A stretch of 64,000 nt of DNA, from assembly GCA_016722655.1 (NCBI GenBank), contig JADKIR010000004.1, forward strand, positions 1,488,001 through 1,552,000, in the 5' to 3' direction. The stretch comes from Cytophagaceae bacterium. GTDB taxonomy: Bacteria > Bacteroidota > Bacteroidia > Cytophagales > Spirosomataceae. Position 1 is the stretch's first letter, and every line of letters starts with the position of its first letter. Below the pieces are notes generated by a model, which was not told the origin of the DNA, did no database searches, and was given only the letters and a program-made list of their open reading frames with translations. Below, piece after piece: positions 19,775 to 29,716 of this stretch. A program made the position numbers and the translations under genes.

Positions 19775-22700
19775 TTAAAATCCAACATTTAATCCAAGGC
19801 TAAATGTTTTGTTTTTAGGATATGATATATAATCGATACCATTAGATGGAATACCATCCATTGAAGCTGAAGGGTTGGTAATTTCAGGGTCAAGTCCTTT
19901 GTATTTAGTTAACAACAACAAGTTTTGACCAGTCAAACTCAAACCTAAGCTATTGATATAATTACTTTTAACTTTGAAATTATATCCGATTACAAGGTTA
20001 CTCAATCTAACAAAGTCAGATTTTTCAACATACTTACTTGAAACAGTAAGACCATCAGAATAAGACTGTTTTGCATCCATCCATCTTGAATCACTGTTAT
20101 TACCTTGTTTAATTGCAGGAGCACCCATCAGAGCTAAAGCTGTGTTATTCAAAACATAGCCTCCTTTTTGACCGTTAACAAATATGCTTGCAAACCAATT
20201 GCCATAAGCAAAATTATTGGTTAAACCCCAAATAGCTTTAGGGAACGGACTTCCAAAGTTTTTAGTTTGTCCTAATTTGGTTAATCCTTTGTCATCATAT
20301 CCTAAAAACTCAGGAACAAAGAATGAATATAAAGGATATCCAACTGTAATTGGCTGAGCAAATGCACCTGAAAGACCTTGACCATAAATAGCTCCAGTTC
20401 TAGCAGTAGTAATTGCCAATGATTTAACCTCGTTTTTAAGGAAAGTTGAATTCAGGCTAATATCCCAACTCAACTTCTTACCAGATAAAACATCATAATT
20501 TACCAAAACCTCAAGACCTTGATTACGAATATCAGCATCAATATTGCTCCAGCTTGTTGTCGCAACATCAGGCTGCATTGCAGGAAGTGCAAATAACAAA
20601 TCTTTTGTTGATTTCTGGAAATAATCAAATGATCCAGACAAACGACCTGATAACATAGCCCAGTCAAGTCCGATGTTTGAAGATACAGTACTTTCCCATT
20701 TCAAATCAGGGTTAGCAACGTTTTCTTTTCTGATACCACCGTTACCATCAGGTACATATGTATTGATTGTTTGGTTAGCAGGGAAACCTTCAGAGTTTCC
20801 TGTTACACCCCAACCAGCTCTCAATTTCAAATCGCTAACCAAACCACCTTTTTTGAAGAATTCTTCGCCGGCAATTCTCCACGCACCATTAAATGCAGGG
20901 AAAATACCATATTTGTTGTTGGCACCAAATTTTGAGGAACCATCAGCACGTACAGTAGCTGTAAGGTAATATTTGTCAGCAAAATTATACTGAGCTCTTC
21001 CAAAGAATGATTGCAATTCAGACAAGTTTTTATATGAACCACCACTGTAAGCCTTATTTGAACCAGTATTGTCTACAAATCCAAGGTTATTAAGTAAAGG
21101 AAAACCTGCAGGTGCAATAAAGAAGTTAGCATCTAAACCACTTCCAACATTCTCATATTTGTAATAAGCAAAACCTCCCAATAAATCAAGATTCGATTTT
21201 CCAAAAGTTTTGATATAATTTAAAGTGTGTTCCAGGGTAGTACCTACTTTATTAAGGTTTACTATGCTTGCAAAACCTTTTCCACCATTAGTAGTATTGT
21301 TAAAACCAGGAGTACCAACATCAATACTTCTGTTCAAAGTTGATGTAGAATTGTCCATACCGAAGCTTACTTTGTAAGTTAAGCCTTTAATGATATTCCA
21401 GGTAGCATATGGGTTAAACATAGTACGATTGGTAGGACCATAAATGTTTATTTGGTTCAACATTGAAACAGGATTACGGAATGAAACTGTACCAGTTGTA
21501 TAGTAACTTCCATCAGGATTCAATATTGGAAAAGTAGGATTGGTAGAGATCGCTCTGGCTACCAGGTTACCTTCATAACCGATATCTCCTGAAATAGGGG
21601 CATATTCGTCATTAATGTTAGCTGTTGTTAAATTAACACCAACTACTACTTTATTATCAAATAATTTGTGCGAAGCATTAATTCTTCCTTGCAATCTGTT
21701 CTGAGAAGAATTTTTGATAATTCCCTGTTGATCCTGATAAGCCAAAGAGAAATAATAAGAAGTTTTATCAGAACCACCACCAAAGCTCATGTTGTAACTT
21801 TGAGTGATACCAGTACGATAAATCTCTTTTTGCCAGTCATTGTCATTACCTCCATTATTTAATTTTGAAGATAAATCAAGTCCTGCTTTTCCTAACTGAG
21901 CCAAGAATTCTGTTTTATCAAGCATTTGATACTTCTGTGCCGGAGTAGAAACTGCAGTGTTAGCCGAGAAGTTGAAAGTTCCAGCTCCACTTTTTCCTCT
22001 TTTTGTAGTTATCAAAACTACACCATTTGCACCTCTTGAACCATAAATAGCTGCAGCAGAGGCATCTTTCAAAATCGAGATATTCTCGATATCAGCAGGG
22101 TTAAGGAAGTTTAATGGATTCCTTGGTGCTACTGATCCTACACCACCGTTTCCACCATTTGTTGGAGTAACATTTCCACCATCTAATGGAACACCATCAA
22201 CCACATACAATGGAGTGTTATTACCTCTCAATGATGCAGTACCTCGAATCGTAATGTTAACCCCAGCACCCGGATCACCAGAGTTAGGAGTAACCTGTAC
22301 ACCGGCAACACGACCTGCCAACATTTGGTCAGGTGAATTGATGATACCTTTGTTAAAGTCTTTAGACCCAATTGATGCAATTGCACCGGTTGCATCTTTC
22401 ACTTTTTGAGTACCATAACCCACTACAACCACTTCTTCAAGTAGAGCAGCGTCATCTTTCAAAGATACATTGATAACTGTGCGACCGTCAACGGCTAATT
22501 CTTGAGTAGCCATACCAACTGAACTAATCACCAAAGTAGCATTGGAGGCTACGCCGGCAAGTTTGTAGTTACCATCAACATCTGTGGAAGTTCCTTTGTT
22601 GGTACCTTTTACTTGAACGGTAGCTCCTGGAAGACCAGAACCTGAACCATCAGTAACTTTACCGGAAACATTCAGATCCTGGGCAAAAACTGAAACAGAT

Positions 22701-22801
22701 AAAAACAGTGAGAAAAGAACAGAAAACAAGCTTGTGCTTTGTTTAAAGTCTAACCCAAAGCCGGAAACATTCCGACCCCTAAGGTAGAATTTGTTCATCA
22801 T
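19775..22801 (-). CDS. SusC/RagA-family TonB-linked outer-membrane transporter
   Basis: A 1,008-residue SusC-type receptor. A long N-terminus with a signal peptide ends in VSVFAQ near residue 41. A carboxypeptidase-like domain follows (VSGKVTDGSGSGLPGATVQ), then the TonB-box region EEVVVVGYGTQ, a plug (GRVAGVQVTPNSGDPGAG, TPLYVVDGVPLDGG, ILKDASAAAIYGSRGANGV) and the barrel, ending SLGLNVGF. All are hallmarks of SusC. It pairs with the SusD gene just downstream to import an oligomeric nutrient across the outer membrane. The start shows two adjacent ATG codons; either would serve. A TTG-N21-TAGTTTTG promoter candidate lies about 100 bp upstream. Confidence 0.96.
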   Translation of the reverse strand: MMNKFYLRGRNVSGFGLDFKQSTSLFSVLFSLFLSVSVFAQDLNVSGKVTDGSGSGLPGATVQVKGTNKGTSTDVDGNYKLAGVASNATLVISSVGMATQELAVDGRTVINVSLKDDAALLEEVVVVGYGTQKVKDATGAIASIGSKDFNKGIINSPDQMLAGRVAGVQVTPNSGDPGAGVNITIRGTASLRGNNTPLYVVDGVPLDGGNVTPTNGGNGGVGSVAPRNPLNFLNPADIENISILKDASAAAIYGSRGANGVVLITTKRGKSGAGTFNFSANTAVSTPAQKYQMLDKTEFLAQLGKAGLDLSSKLNNGGNDNDWQKEIYRTGITQSYNMSFGGGSDKTSYYFSLAYQDQQGIIKNSSQNRLQGRINASHKLFDNKVVVGVNLTTANINDEYAPISGDIGYEGNLVARAISTNPTFPILNPDGSYYTTGTVSFRNPVSMLNQINIYGPTNRTMFNPYATWNIIKGLTYKVSFGMDNSTSTLNRSIDVGTPGFNNTTNGGKGFASIVNLNKVGTTLEHTLNYIKTFGKSNLDLLGGFAYYKYENVGSGLDANFFIAPAGFPLLNNLGFVDNTGSNKAYSGGSYKNLSELQSFFGRAQYNFADKYYLTATVRADGSSKFGANNKYGIFPAFNGAWRIAGEEFFKKGGLVSDLKLRAGWGVTGNSEGFPANQTINTYVPDGNGGIRKENVANPDLKWESTVSSNIGLDWAMLSGRLSGSFDYFQKSTKDLLFALPAMQPDVATTSWSNIDADIRNQGLEVLVNYDVLSGKKLSWDISLNSTFLKNEVKSLAITTARTGAIYGQGLSGAFAQPITVGYPLYSFFVPEFLGYDDKGLTKLGQTKNFGSPFPKAIWGLTNNFAYGNWFASIFVNGQKGGYVLNNTALALMGAPAIKQGNNSDSRWMDAKQSYSDGLTVSSKYVEKSDFVRLSNLVIGYNFKVKSNYINSLGLSLTGQNLLLLTKYKGLDPEITNPSASMDGIPSNGIDYISYPKNKTFSLGLNVGF

Positions 22802-22898
22802 AGGTTAATTGTTTAAAAATTATTAAAGTAATTTGGTCTGTCGATTCAAAACTTTAACCATTCAAATTTTATATTGAATGATTTGAAGAACCAACTCA

Positions 22899-22930
22899 CA
22901 AAACTACAAAAAGAAATTTCTAAAGTCCAA
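22899..22930 (-). promoter_or_regulatory. Candidate promoter of susCD
   Basis: On the minus strand a TTG (22930-22928) is followed after 21 bp by TAGTTTTG (22906-22899), fitting the Bacteroidota TTG-N19-21-TAnnTTTG pattern, 98 bp before the susC ATG. Confidence 0.4.
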
Positions 22931-23046
22931 ATAAAAAAAGAAAAGAAATTGATGTTTTTTAAATTAAAAAATGTCATTTTGACACTTATAGGGGCGATTT
23001 TGATGGCAAATAAGATATTTTTAAGAATATTATTTTGCACATAGAC

Positions 23047-23054
23047 TATCTTTG
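23047..23054 (+). promoter_or_regulatory. Candidate -7 box for the FAD/Fe-S dehydrogenase
   Basis: TATCTTTG matches the Bacteroidota TAnnTTTG box 30 bp before the ATG. No TTG lies at the expected -33 distance, so support is partial. Confidence 0.35.
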
Positions 23055-23084
23055 TAAAAATTATCAAATAGCGTAGAATCCGTA

Positions 23085-26024
23085 ATGAATCTGGAAGACC
23101 TGAAAGGAAAATTTGAAGGGGAATTTCATGACAGTAAAGTGATGAAAACCTTATATGCCACTGATGCTTCGGCTTACCGCGAAATGCCCGTTGCGGTGGC
23201 TTTCCCAAAAAATAATCAAGACATAGAAAGCCTTATTGACTTTGCCAAAAAAAACAAAGTAACGCTTATCCCAAGGGCTGCAGGAACTTCTTTGGCCGGA
23301 CAGGTAGTTGGAAACGGAATTATTGTTGATATTTCCAGAACATACAACGAAATCATTGAAATAAATCAAACTCAATCCTGGGTAAGACTACAGCCGGGAG
23401 TAGTAAGAGATGAGCTGAATATGACCTTAAAAAAACACGGTCTGTTCTTCGGTCCCGAGACCTCAACCGCTAACCGTGCAATGGTGGGTGGCATGGTGGG
23501 CAATAATTCCTGTGGCTCCAATTCGGTGATTTATGGTAGTGCCCGTGACCACCTGATGCAAGTGAGCGGATACCTCAGTGATGGCAGTTTTGTTACATTT
23601 TCTGATATCACAAAAGAAGAATTTGAAAATAGAATTTCGGAATATAAAAATAAGAAAGACAGCGACTTAAGCCTCGAAGAAAGGTTGTATTTGTTTACAA
23701 ATGATATCCTAACTGACCCGGAAAATCAGACAGAAATCAGAAAGGAGTTTCCTAAAAGAAGCATCCCCAGAAGAAATACCGGCTATGCCATTGATGAGTT
23801 GCTCGAAACTGAAGTTTTTAATCCGGAATCTAAGGAAAGCTTTAATTTTTGTAAGCTGATTGCCGGCTCAGAAGGTACTCTTATTTTTATAACTGAACTT
23901 AAACTTCATGTAAATTCATTGCCTCCGGCTCATCAAGGCGTGGTAGCAGTGCATTGCAATAGCATAGATGAATCTTTGAGGGCCAATCTGATAGCCCTAA
24001 AGTATCAGCCTAGTGCCGTTGAATTGATGGATCACTATATTTTGGAATGTACTAAAGCCAACAAGCAACAAATGGCCAACAGGTTTTTTGTAAAAGGTGA
24101 CCCCGGGGCATTGTTGTGTGTTGAGATTTCGAGGGATTCCAGGGAAGAAGTAGAAAAACTTGCTGCCGAAATGGAAGCAGAAATGCGTACGGCAGGCTTG
24201 GGATACCATTTTCCTGTGCTTTTTGGCGACGATATTAAAAAAGTATGGACGCTCCGAAAGGCCGGACTGGGCTTATTATCCAACCTTCCCGGCGATGAAA
24301 AAGCAGTAGCTGTAATTGAAGATACTGCAGTTGATGTCAACGACTTACCTGATTTCATCAGGGAGTTTAATGAGATTCTAGGCAAAAACGGCATGTACAG
24401 CGTGCATTATGCTCATGCAAGTACTGGGGAGCTTCATTTGCGACCCATTATCAATCTGAAAACCCATGAGGGAAAGGCACAATTCAGAATGATTGCAGAG
24501 GAGATTTCTACTTTGGTAAAAAAATACAAAGGCTCGCTTTCGGGTGAGCACGGTGATGGTCGTCTGAGGGGTGAGTTTATCCGTCAACAGATTGGCGAAA
24601 AAAACTATCAACTCATAAAAGAACTCAAAAAAATTTGGGATCCACAGAATATTTTCAATGCTCATAAAATAGTGGATACACCACCAATGGATGAGTTTTT
24701 GAGATATACACCGGGACAGAAAACTCCTGAATTCAAAACTATGTTCAGGTTTAAAGATCAGGATATTTTGCAACATGCCGAGCAGTGTAATGGCTCAGGC
24801 GATTGCCGGAAATCTCACTTAAGTGGAGGTACAATGTGCCCCAGTTATATGGCCACCAAAAGCGAAAAAGACACTACACGGGCCAGGGCAAACATTTTGA
24901 GAGAAACATTGACACAGTCAGACAACCTCAATCGATTTGATTCTAAAGAAATTAAAGAAGTTTTGGATCTATGTTTGGTATGTAAAGCCTGCAAGTCTGA
25001 ATGCCCGTCGAATGTTGACATGGCTAAACTCAAAATGGAGTTTCTGTATCAATATCAAAAAACGAATGGTGTGCCTTTGAGGTCGTGGCTAATAGGAAAC
25101 TATCCAAAACTCAATCGTTTTGTGGCTACTGTACCCTGGGCTTATAATTTTATTTTCAAAAACAAACCATTAAGAAAAATTTCCAATAAGGTAGTTGGTT
25201 TCCATCCTGATCGTAGCATGCCGCTTTTGCATAGCGACACTTTGAAGGCCTGGTTCAGGAAAAACCACGGAACAGTTGCGGGAAAATCAGATAAAAAAGT
25301 TTACCTGTTTATTGATGAATTTACTAACTATAATGACCTGCCTATCGGCCAGAAAGCTGTGGATTTGTTGCTGAAACTAGGTTACGAAATTCATGTACCT
25401 CAACATGTGGATTCGGGGCGTTCATACCTTTCAAAAGGCATGCTTGATCAGGCCAAAAATCTTGCCGATCAAAATGTGGCTCTTTTGGCTGAAATCATTT
25501 CTGAATCAACCCCACTGGTAGGAATAGAGCCCAGTGCCATTCTGACTTTCCGAGATGAATACCCTGAGTTGGTTACCCATACTTTGGCTCAAAAAGCTGT
25601 AGAATTGTCGAAAAATGTATTGATGTTTGACGAATTTATCGTCCGTGAGTCCGATCAAAAACGCATAGATCTAAGCCTTTTTAAGACTGAAAAAAAACTC
25701 ATAAAACTCCATGGACATTGCCAGCAAAAATCTGTGGCCTCAGTAGTACCAACCAAAAAAATGCTGAGCCTGCCTAAAGGCTACGAAGTACAGCTGATTC
25801 CGAGTGGGTGTTGTGGCATGGCGGGATCTTTTGGCTACGAAAAAGAACATTATGACTTATCAATGAAAATAGGCGAAATGGTACTTTTTCCTACAGTGCG
25901 TCAACAACCCGATGATGTGATAATAGCTGCTCCCGGAACCAGCTGTCGCCACCAGATTCATGATGGCACCCAAAGGAAAGCTTTGCACCCCATTGAAATT
26001 TTGTTTGATGCTTTGAAAAATTAG
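23085..26024 (+). CDS. FAD-linked oxidase fused to Fe-S/CCG domains (YdiJ/D-lactate dehydrogenase-like)
   Basis: A 979-residue membrane-associated 2-hydroxyacid dehydrogenase type protein. The N-terminal FAD-binding type-2 (PCMH) domain has AAGTSLAGQ at about 64-72 and GGMVGNNSCGSNS. The FAD-oxidase C domain contains SGEHGDGR near 487. Next come a modified cluster (C568, C574, C585), a ferredoxin-like CxxCxxCxxxCP (C630, C633, C636, C640) and a C-terminal CCG domain with SGCCGMAGSFGYE at 907-919. The order matches D-lactate / 2-hydroxyglutarate dehydrogenases that pass electrons to quinone. It is monocistronic, divergent from susC. The exact hydroxy acid is not determinable; D-lactate and D-2-hydroxyglutarate are both plausible. 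Confidence 0.9.
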   Translation: MNLEDLKGKFEGEFHDSKVMKTLYATDASAYREMPVAVAFPKNNQDIESLIDFAKKNKVTLIPRAAGTSLAGQVVGNGIIVDISRTYNEIIEINQTQSWVRLQPGVVRDELNMTLKKHGLFFGPETSTANRAMVGGMVGNNSCGSNSVIYGSARDHLMQVSGYLSDGSFVTFSDITKEEFENRISEYKNKKDSDLSLEERLYLFTNDILTDPENQTEIRKEFPKRSIPRRNTGYAIDELLETEVFNPESKESFNFCKLIAGSEGTLIFITELKLHVNSLPPAHQGVVAVHCNSIDESLRANLIALKYQPSAVELMDHYILECTKANKQQMANRFFVKGDPGALLCVEISRDSREEVEKLAAEMEAEMRTAGLGYHFPVLFGDDIKKVWTLRKAGLGLLSNLPGDEKAVAVIEDTAVDVNDLPDFIREFNEILGKNGMYSVHYAHASTGELHLRPIINLKTHEGKAQFRMIAEEISTLVKKYKGSLSGEHGDGRLRGEFIRQQIGEKNYQLIKELKKIWDPQNIFNAHKIVDTPPMDEFLRYTPGQKTPEFKTMFRFKDQDILQHAEQCNGSGDCRKSHLSGGTMCPSYMATKSEKDTTRARANILRETLTQSDNLNRFDSKEIKEVLDLCLVCKACKSECPSNVDMAKLKMEFLYQYQKTNGVPLRSWLIGNYPKLNRFVATVPWAYNFIFKNKPLRKISNKVVGFHPDRSMPLLHSDTLKAWFRKNHGTVAGKSDKKVYLFIDEFTNYNDLPIGQKAVDLLLKLGYEIHVPQHVDSGRSYLSKGMLDQAKNLADQNVALLAEIISESTPLVGIEPSAILTFRDEYPELVTHTLAQKAVELSKNVLMFDEFIVRESDQKRIDLSLFKTEKKLIKLHGHCQQKSVASVVPTKKMLSLPKGYEVQLIPSGCCGMAGSFGYEKEHYDLSMKIGEMVLFPTVRQQPDDVIIAAPGTSCRHQIHDGTQRKALHPIEILFDALKN

Positions 26025-26200
26025 GCCGCAGAGAATCCTAAAAGAGGCAGGTGGACAGACCTGGAGTGGATAAAATTCCTATACCTTCCTTTATCTGTTC
26101 TGTTCAGAAATAGTAATCTACTGAAAATGCCAACCAAAAATACTCATCATCAGGCAATTACAATGCTCCACCCCTTACCGGCAAATTATGGTTTTTTTTA

Positions 26201-26545
26201 TCAATAACACTCATCTGAGTCTGATCGGTATTTTCTGGCAATCATATCCAGTCCGATTCCAATCAAAAGTAGTGGCCACAAATCGATGATCGAATTTACT
26301 GAAAGTTGATCTAAAAAGACCGGAAAATACAACACATAGGCTACAAATCCCCAGAAAATACTTCCAAAAATTTTGCCTTTAGCTAAATGGTTGATTGCAA
26401 TAAAAACGAAAATTAATTTCCAGCTCAACCAATGTTCAGGAATGTGAAAATTTAACATTTCAAAGTTGTCCATGAGGAAAATTCCACCCAAGGCAATTAA
26501 AATAACCGACCAAATTACAGACGAAGTTCTTCTATGCTTTCTCAT
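26201..26545 (-). CDS. LiaF/LiaI-like small membrane protein (DUF5668-type)
   Basis: A 114-residue protein with about four hydrophobic segments. The pattern is typical of the LiaI-LiaF-like transmembrane region: VIWSVILIALGGIFLMDNF near the N-terminus, WKLIFVFIAINHL and GSIFWGFVAYVLYFPVF in the middle, and LWPLLLIGIGLDMIARKY at the C-terminus. In other bacteria such domains occur in envelope-stress sensing proteins, often with PspC or histidine kinases; none is adjacent here. It is a single gene between two plus-strand genes. The role is unknown. Confidence 0.7.
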   Translation of the reverse strand: MRKHRRTSSVIWSVILIALGGIFLMDNFEMLNFHIPEHWLSWKLIFVFIAINHLAKGKIFGSIFWGFVAYVLYFPVFLDQLSVNSIIDLWPLLLIGIGLDMIARKYRSDSDECY

Positions 26546-26879
26546 ATCGTTTTTTATTTTTTGTCAAAATTATTATTGAAAACAGGTCAATAGTAACTGA
26601 AATCGGTGGTGTGGACAAAAATATCGTTAAACGGTATTTTTTTACCGATTAATTGAAATCCTTTTGAATCAAAGCAAACTTAATTTTGTGAAGCTAAACA
26701 AACCCAAAATTTGAGATTATCTACACTACTTTTGTATTTTATCAAGATAAATTCTTTTTTAAATATAATATTTCCAATAATACTTCTGATACATAGACCT
26801 TAATATTGCCGTCAGGGTACAATAGCCTTATTTTTGTAAACCAAAAAAGTAAAAAATAAGAGGACCTGAACGAGGAAGA
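26546..26879. other. Divergent intergenic region between LiaF-like and esterase genes
   Basis: AT-rich, 334 bp, no credible ORF. It holds the esterase promoter candidate at 26806-26836. I see no hairpin or repeat of note in the rest. Confidence 0.5.
26806..26836 (+). promoter_or_regulatory. Candidate promoter of the CBM48-esterase gene
   Basis: TTG (26806-26808), 20-bp spacer, then TATTTTTG (26829-26836): close to the Bacteroidota consensus. It is 43 bp before the ATG. Confidence 0.6.
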
Positions 26880-27941
26880 ATGTATTTAGAACTTAAAACC
26901 ATCGCAAACGACGACCGTCCGGTATTTATTTCGGGAGATTTCTGCAACTGGAATCCCCGCGATGAGCGTTTCTTAATGCATAAAGTAGGAGAAGGAAAAT
27001 ATCGGCTGGAACTCGAAAAAGATTTTACATTTGACCAATCTTTGCAGTATAAATACACCAAAGGTGGCTGGGACCATGTAGAGTTGGATATTTTTGGTAA
27101 TACCAGCAAAAACCGTACGTTTTTGCCTACCTTCGAACCCAACATTGACCATGTGCCTTTGTGGCGTAAAAATGGGTTTACACCTTATTTTTCAGAATTT
27201 ATGCCTCTGGTGGAATCATTTGAAATTGAAATCCCCCAGCTTAAAAAACACAGGGTAATCAGTGTGATTCTACCTGCCGATTATTACAAAAATCCTGAAA
27301 AAAAATATCCGGTGGTGTACATGCATGACGCCCAGAACCTGTTTGGCGAGGGGTCGGTTTACGGCAATTGGGAAATCGACAAGCGATTGTCTTTGTTGAA
27401 AAAACAGGATAAAACTGATGTGATTATAGTGGCTATAAACCATGGTGAAGAAGACCGTCAGGTGGAGTTTTCACCCTACAAAAATGAAGTTAAAGGCCAG
27501 GGCATGCGTTATGCTACATTTATAGTCAGAACCCTGAAACAACATATTGATAACCATTACCGTACACGTCCTGAAAGACAGTTTACGGGCATTGGTGGCA
27601 GCTCAATGGGTGGATTGATCAGTATTTATACGGGCATGATGTATCCTGAGGCCATCGGTCGCTTGATGGTATTTTCACCTTCGTTGTGGACTTCACCAAA
27701 AATATACTTTGATGCCGTAGAATTTTTTAATCCACTAGATACCAAAATATACCTTTATGGTGGAGGAAAAGAAAGCGAAAGTATGCTTCCCAATATAGAA
27801 AAACTAAAAGAAACCATTGAAGGTCAAGGCTTTGAATCTAATAAAATACAAATCAAAGCTGAACTTGACCCCGAAGGGCAACACAATGAAAAACGGTGGG
27901 GGCAGGAGTTTCCTAAAGCTTTGGATTGGCTATTTTGCTAA
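26880..27941 (+). CDS. Alpha/beta-hydrolase esterase with N-terminal CBM48-like domain
   Basis: A 353-residue enterochelin-esterase-like (esterase D family) protein. Residues about 1-95 resemble a glycogen-binding CBM48/AMPK-type domain (FISGDFCNWNPRDERF, then QYKYTKGGWDHVE). The hydrolase part begins near 120 (RVISVILPADYYKNPEKKYP). The nucleophile elbow is GSSMGG with Ser about 242. A GQHNEKRWG near the end supplies a likely catalytic His. No signal peptide is visible, so it may be cytoplasmic. Related proteins hydrolyse acyl esters of sugars or siderophores; the CBM48-like domain suggests a carbohydrate-linked substrate (inference). Confidence 0.82.
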   Translation: MYLELKTIANDDRPVFISGDFCNWNPRDERFLMHKVGEGKYRLELEKDFTFDQSLQYKYTKGGWDHVELDIFGNTSKNRTFLPTFEPNIDHVPLWRKNGFTPYFSEFMPLVESFEIEIPQLKKHRVISVILPADYYKNPEKKYPVVYMHDAQNLFGEGSVYGNWEIDKRLSLLKKQDKTDVIIVAINHGEEDRQVEFSPYKNEVKGQGMRYATFIVRTLKQHIDNHYRTRPERQFTGIGGSSMGGLISIYTGMMYPEAIGRLMVFSPSLWTSPKIYFDAVEFFNPLDTKIYLYGGGKESESMLPNIEKLKETIEGQGFESNKIQIKAELDPEGQHNEKRWGQEFPKALDWLFC

Positions 27942-28349
27942 TTTTTTTGCTCTTTAAACTTACCTAAGAGCAGAAATATAACATTCAAGTATCCATTTTA
28001 CGGACAATTATCTAACCCTAAAGTTTTCTAAATATTATATTTTAAAAAAAATCACTAAAAAAGAAAATCCTCATCTTCAAAATAGTATAATAAAAAGACA
28101 AAATATCATTATTTATAGGGTATAATTTTTGCTCATATTTGTATGAATAAATAGCCTGAAGAAACAATTCTCCATCCAAAATATTCAAACTGATTTTTTT
28201 TGGAAATTTTATACCAATAAAAAAGGAATTTTCCTTTTGGTAGAATATATCTTTTAAAAGATTCGATATTTCAATTAGCCTGAATATCAACAATTTTTCA
28301 ATTTGAAATAGCAATAATGCTGGTTTAGCTGTTTTCAATTATTATAACC
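27942..28349. other. Intergenic region, AT-rich
   Basis: 408 bp. The only sizeable frame is a minus-strand 98-codon ORF (28042-28338) that has a TTG start, no family resemblance and no promoter; I do not support it. A short GCTCTT/AAGAGC hairpin at 27949-27971 lacks a T-tract. Confidence 0.4.
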
Positions 28350-29237
28350 ATGAAAAACCTAAAAAATGAATTACTAAACTTATCAGTTTACAAAAGTTAC
28401 TCTATTTTAGCCATTTATCTAATATTCAGTATTTTAAAGATTTATGGACAGTACCTTGAGAATTATTTAATTCAAACGATATTTTTATTTTTATCGAATC
28501 TGCTTCTTGTTTTACCTTTTATAAAAAATAATCAACCCGGATACGATAAAAAGATTCTTTTCTTTTTTACATTTTTGTTTCTGGGTCAATCAATCATTAT
28601 TTTTTATAATAAACCGGAGTTTCTTAAGCTGGGTATGGTCTTTTACATTTTATCGAAAATCATAATTTTATTGATTCTAGACCATCAGCATAAAGAAATC
28701 GGATTCAAAACCCGACAAGATTACTGGAAGATTCTCGGACCACAAGTGGCATCCTTTGGATTGGCTTATCTGTTATATAACGACTCAAAATTAGACTCTT
28801 TCACCTCGATTTTAGTTATTTTATACTCTCAATTAGGAGCATTACTTTTGACCTATATTTTATATTTAAATAATCTGAGAAATCAGCTATATATCAAACT
28901 GGGATTGATTTTGCTTTTATTTCATGACTCGATAGGAGGATTCAATTTCTTCCATCATAAATTCGATACTTATTTTATTTTGACCTATTCATTAATAATT
29001 GCCGGAAATTATTTACTGGGATTAGGATTATGGAGTTCTCGTAAAGAATTATACAAAAATCATGAAACAAACTCTTCTGTCAACTGGTTTTTGAGTGTTG
29101 AATTTGCAAAGAAATCGTTTTTAGAATCTGTGATTTACGGTAAAAAAAAGAGGTCGGTTTTTAGTATTGATAAACCTGATTCTAAAAAGGACAACTATTG
29201 CGAAAAATGTCCTGAATCTATTTTCAATTATTTATAG
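28350..29237 (+). CDS. YhhN-like polytopic membrane protein, paralogue 1
   Basis: A 295-residue protein with about eight hydrophobic segments from residue 18 to 235. The pattern resembles the YhhN/lysoplasmalogenase family, with conserved acidic positions in membrane segments (FHDSIGGFNFF near 190-200, and FTFLFLGQSIIIFY earlier). The similarity is distant and activity on lysoplasmalogens is not shown. It is clearly related to the gene at 30105: both contain LKLG.xF.ILSKI..L.ILDH.H, YLKILGPQ-like and ILYLNNL blocks. Unlike the paralogue it has about 45 extra C-terminal residues with a CEKC motif. Base composition is very AT-rich compared with housekeeping neighbours. Confidence 0.68.
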   Translation: MKNLKNELLNLSVYKSYSILAIYLIFSILKIYGQYLENYLIQTIFLFLSNLLLVLPFIKNNQPGYDKKILFFFTFLFLGQSIIIFYNKPEFLKLGMVFYILSKIIILLILDHQHKEIGFKTRQDYWKILGPQVASFGLAYLLYNDSKLDSFTSILVILYSQLGALLLTYILYLNNLRNQLYIKLGLILLLFHDSIGGFNFFHHKFDTYFILTYSLIIAGNYLLGLGLWSSRKELYKNHETNSSVNWFLSVEFAKKSFLESVIYGKKKRSVFSIDKPDSKKDNYCEKCPESIFNYL

Positions 29238-29242
29238 AGAAT

Positions 29243-29716
29243 TTAATCAAAGAAATTCCTCAGTTTGGTGTTCAAATCCAGCCTGATTAAATGAAGGAAC
29301 CCATATTTCTTAAGATTTTCAGGGTTACAATTGTCCAATTTATCACATACTTGCACGAGAGTAAAGCCATTAAACTCCTCAAATTGCCTAGATTCAATCA
29401 ACATTTTTTCTTTGACAGTAATAAGATTTTTCACTTTTATACTGGCTTCATCAAAATCAATATCGCCATTAAGATATCTTTTTAAGGGTTTGCAAAAGTA
29501 CTTTTCGCATATTTTTGGTTTCTCAGAGGTCCAAATGGAACATTTTCCATCAAAAAACTTGCAGGGCATTTTAAAGCCCTCATTTTCTACAACTTCCAGG
29601 CCCAATCCTTTTGCCAAATCTATATCTTCCTGATCAAACAGGTGCCCATGACGAAACAAGCTTCCATCACAACACATTCCACAGGTGACACATAATTTTG
29701 ATATTTCTTCCGTCAA
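29243..29716 (-). CDS. YkgJ-family cysteine-cluster protein
   Basis: A 157-residue cytoplasmic protein with the YkgJ/UPF0153 signature: C9-x2-C12-x2-C15-C16 near the N-terminus, then PCKFFDGKCSIW and KICEKYFC. These cysteines probably bind a metal, zinc or an Fe-S cluster. Function is uncertain; related proteins have been linked to Fe-S or flagellin-lysine methylation contexts. The start must be TTG at 29716: a TAA stop lies a few codons upstream and the next ATG would cut into the cysteine cluster. It converges on the first YhhN-like gene with 5 bp between the stops. Confidence 0.8.
   Translation of the reverse strand: MTEEISKLCVTCGMCCDGSLFRHGHLFDQEDIDLAKGLGLEVVENEGFKMPCKFFDGKCSIWTSEKPKICEKYFCKPLKRYLNGDIDFDEASIKVKNLITVKEKMLIESRQFEEFNGFTLVQVCDKLDNCNPENLKKYGFLHLIRLDLNTKLRNFFD

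Noticed and set aside
27949..27971. Terminator after the CBM48-esterase gene
   Set aside because: A 6-bp stem with a large loop and no T-tract on either strand.
28042..28338. Minus-strand 98-codon ORF
   Set aside because: TTG start only, no ATG before the last dozen residues, no family resemblance, no promoter; AT-rich open frames of this size arise by chance.
28332..29232. 12-bp direct repeat TTTTCAATTATT on both sides of the first YhhN-like gene
   Set aside because: Short and purely AT-rich; chance is a good explanation in this composition, unlike the 15-bp repeat at the SIR2 gene.
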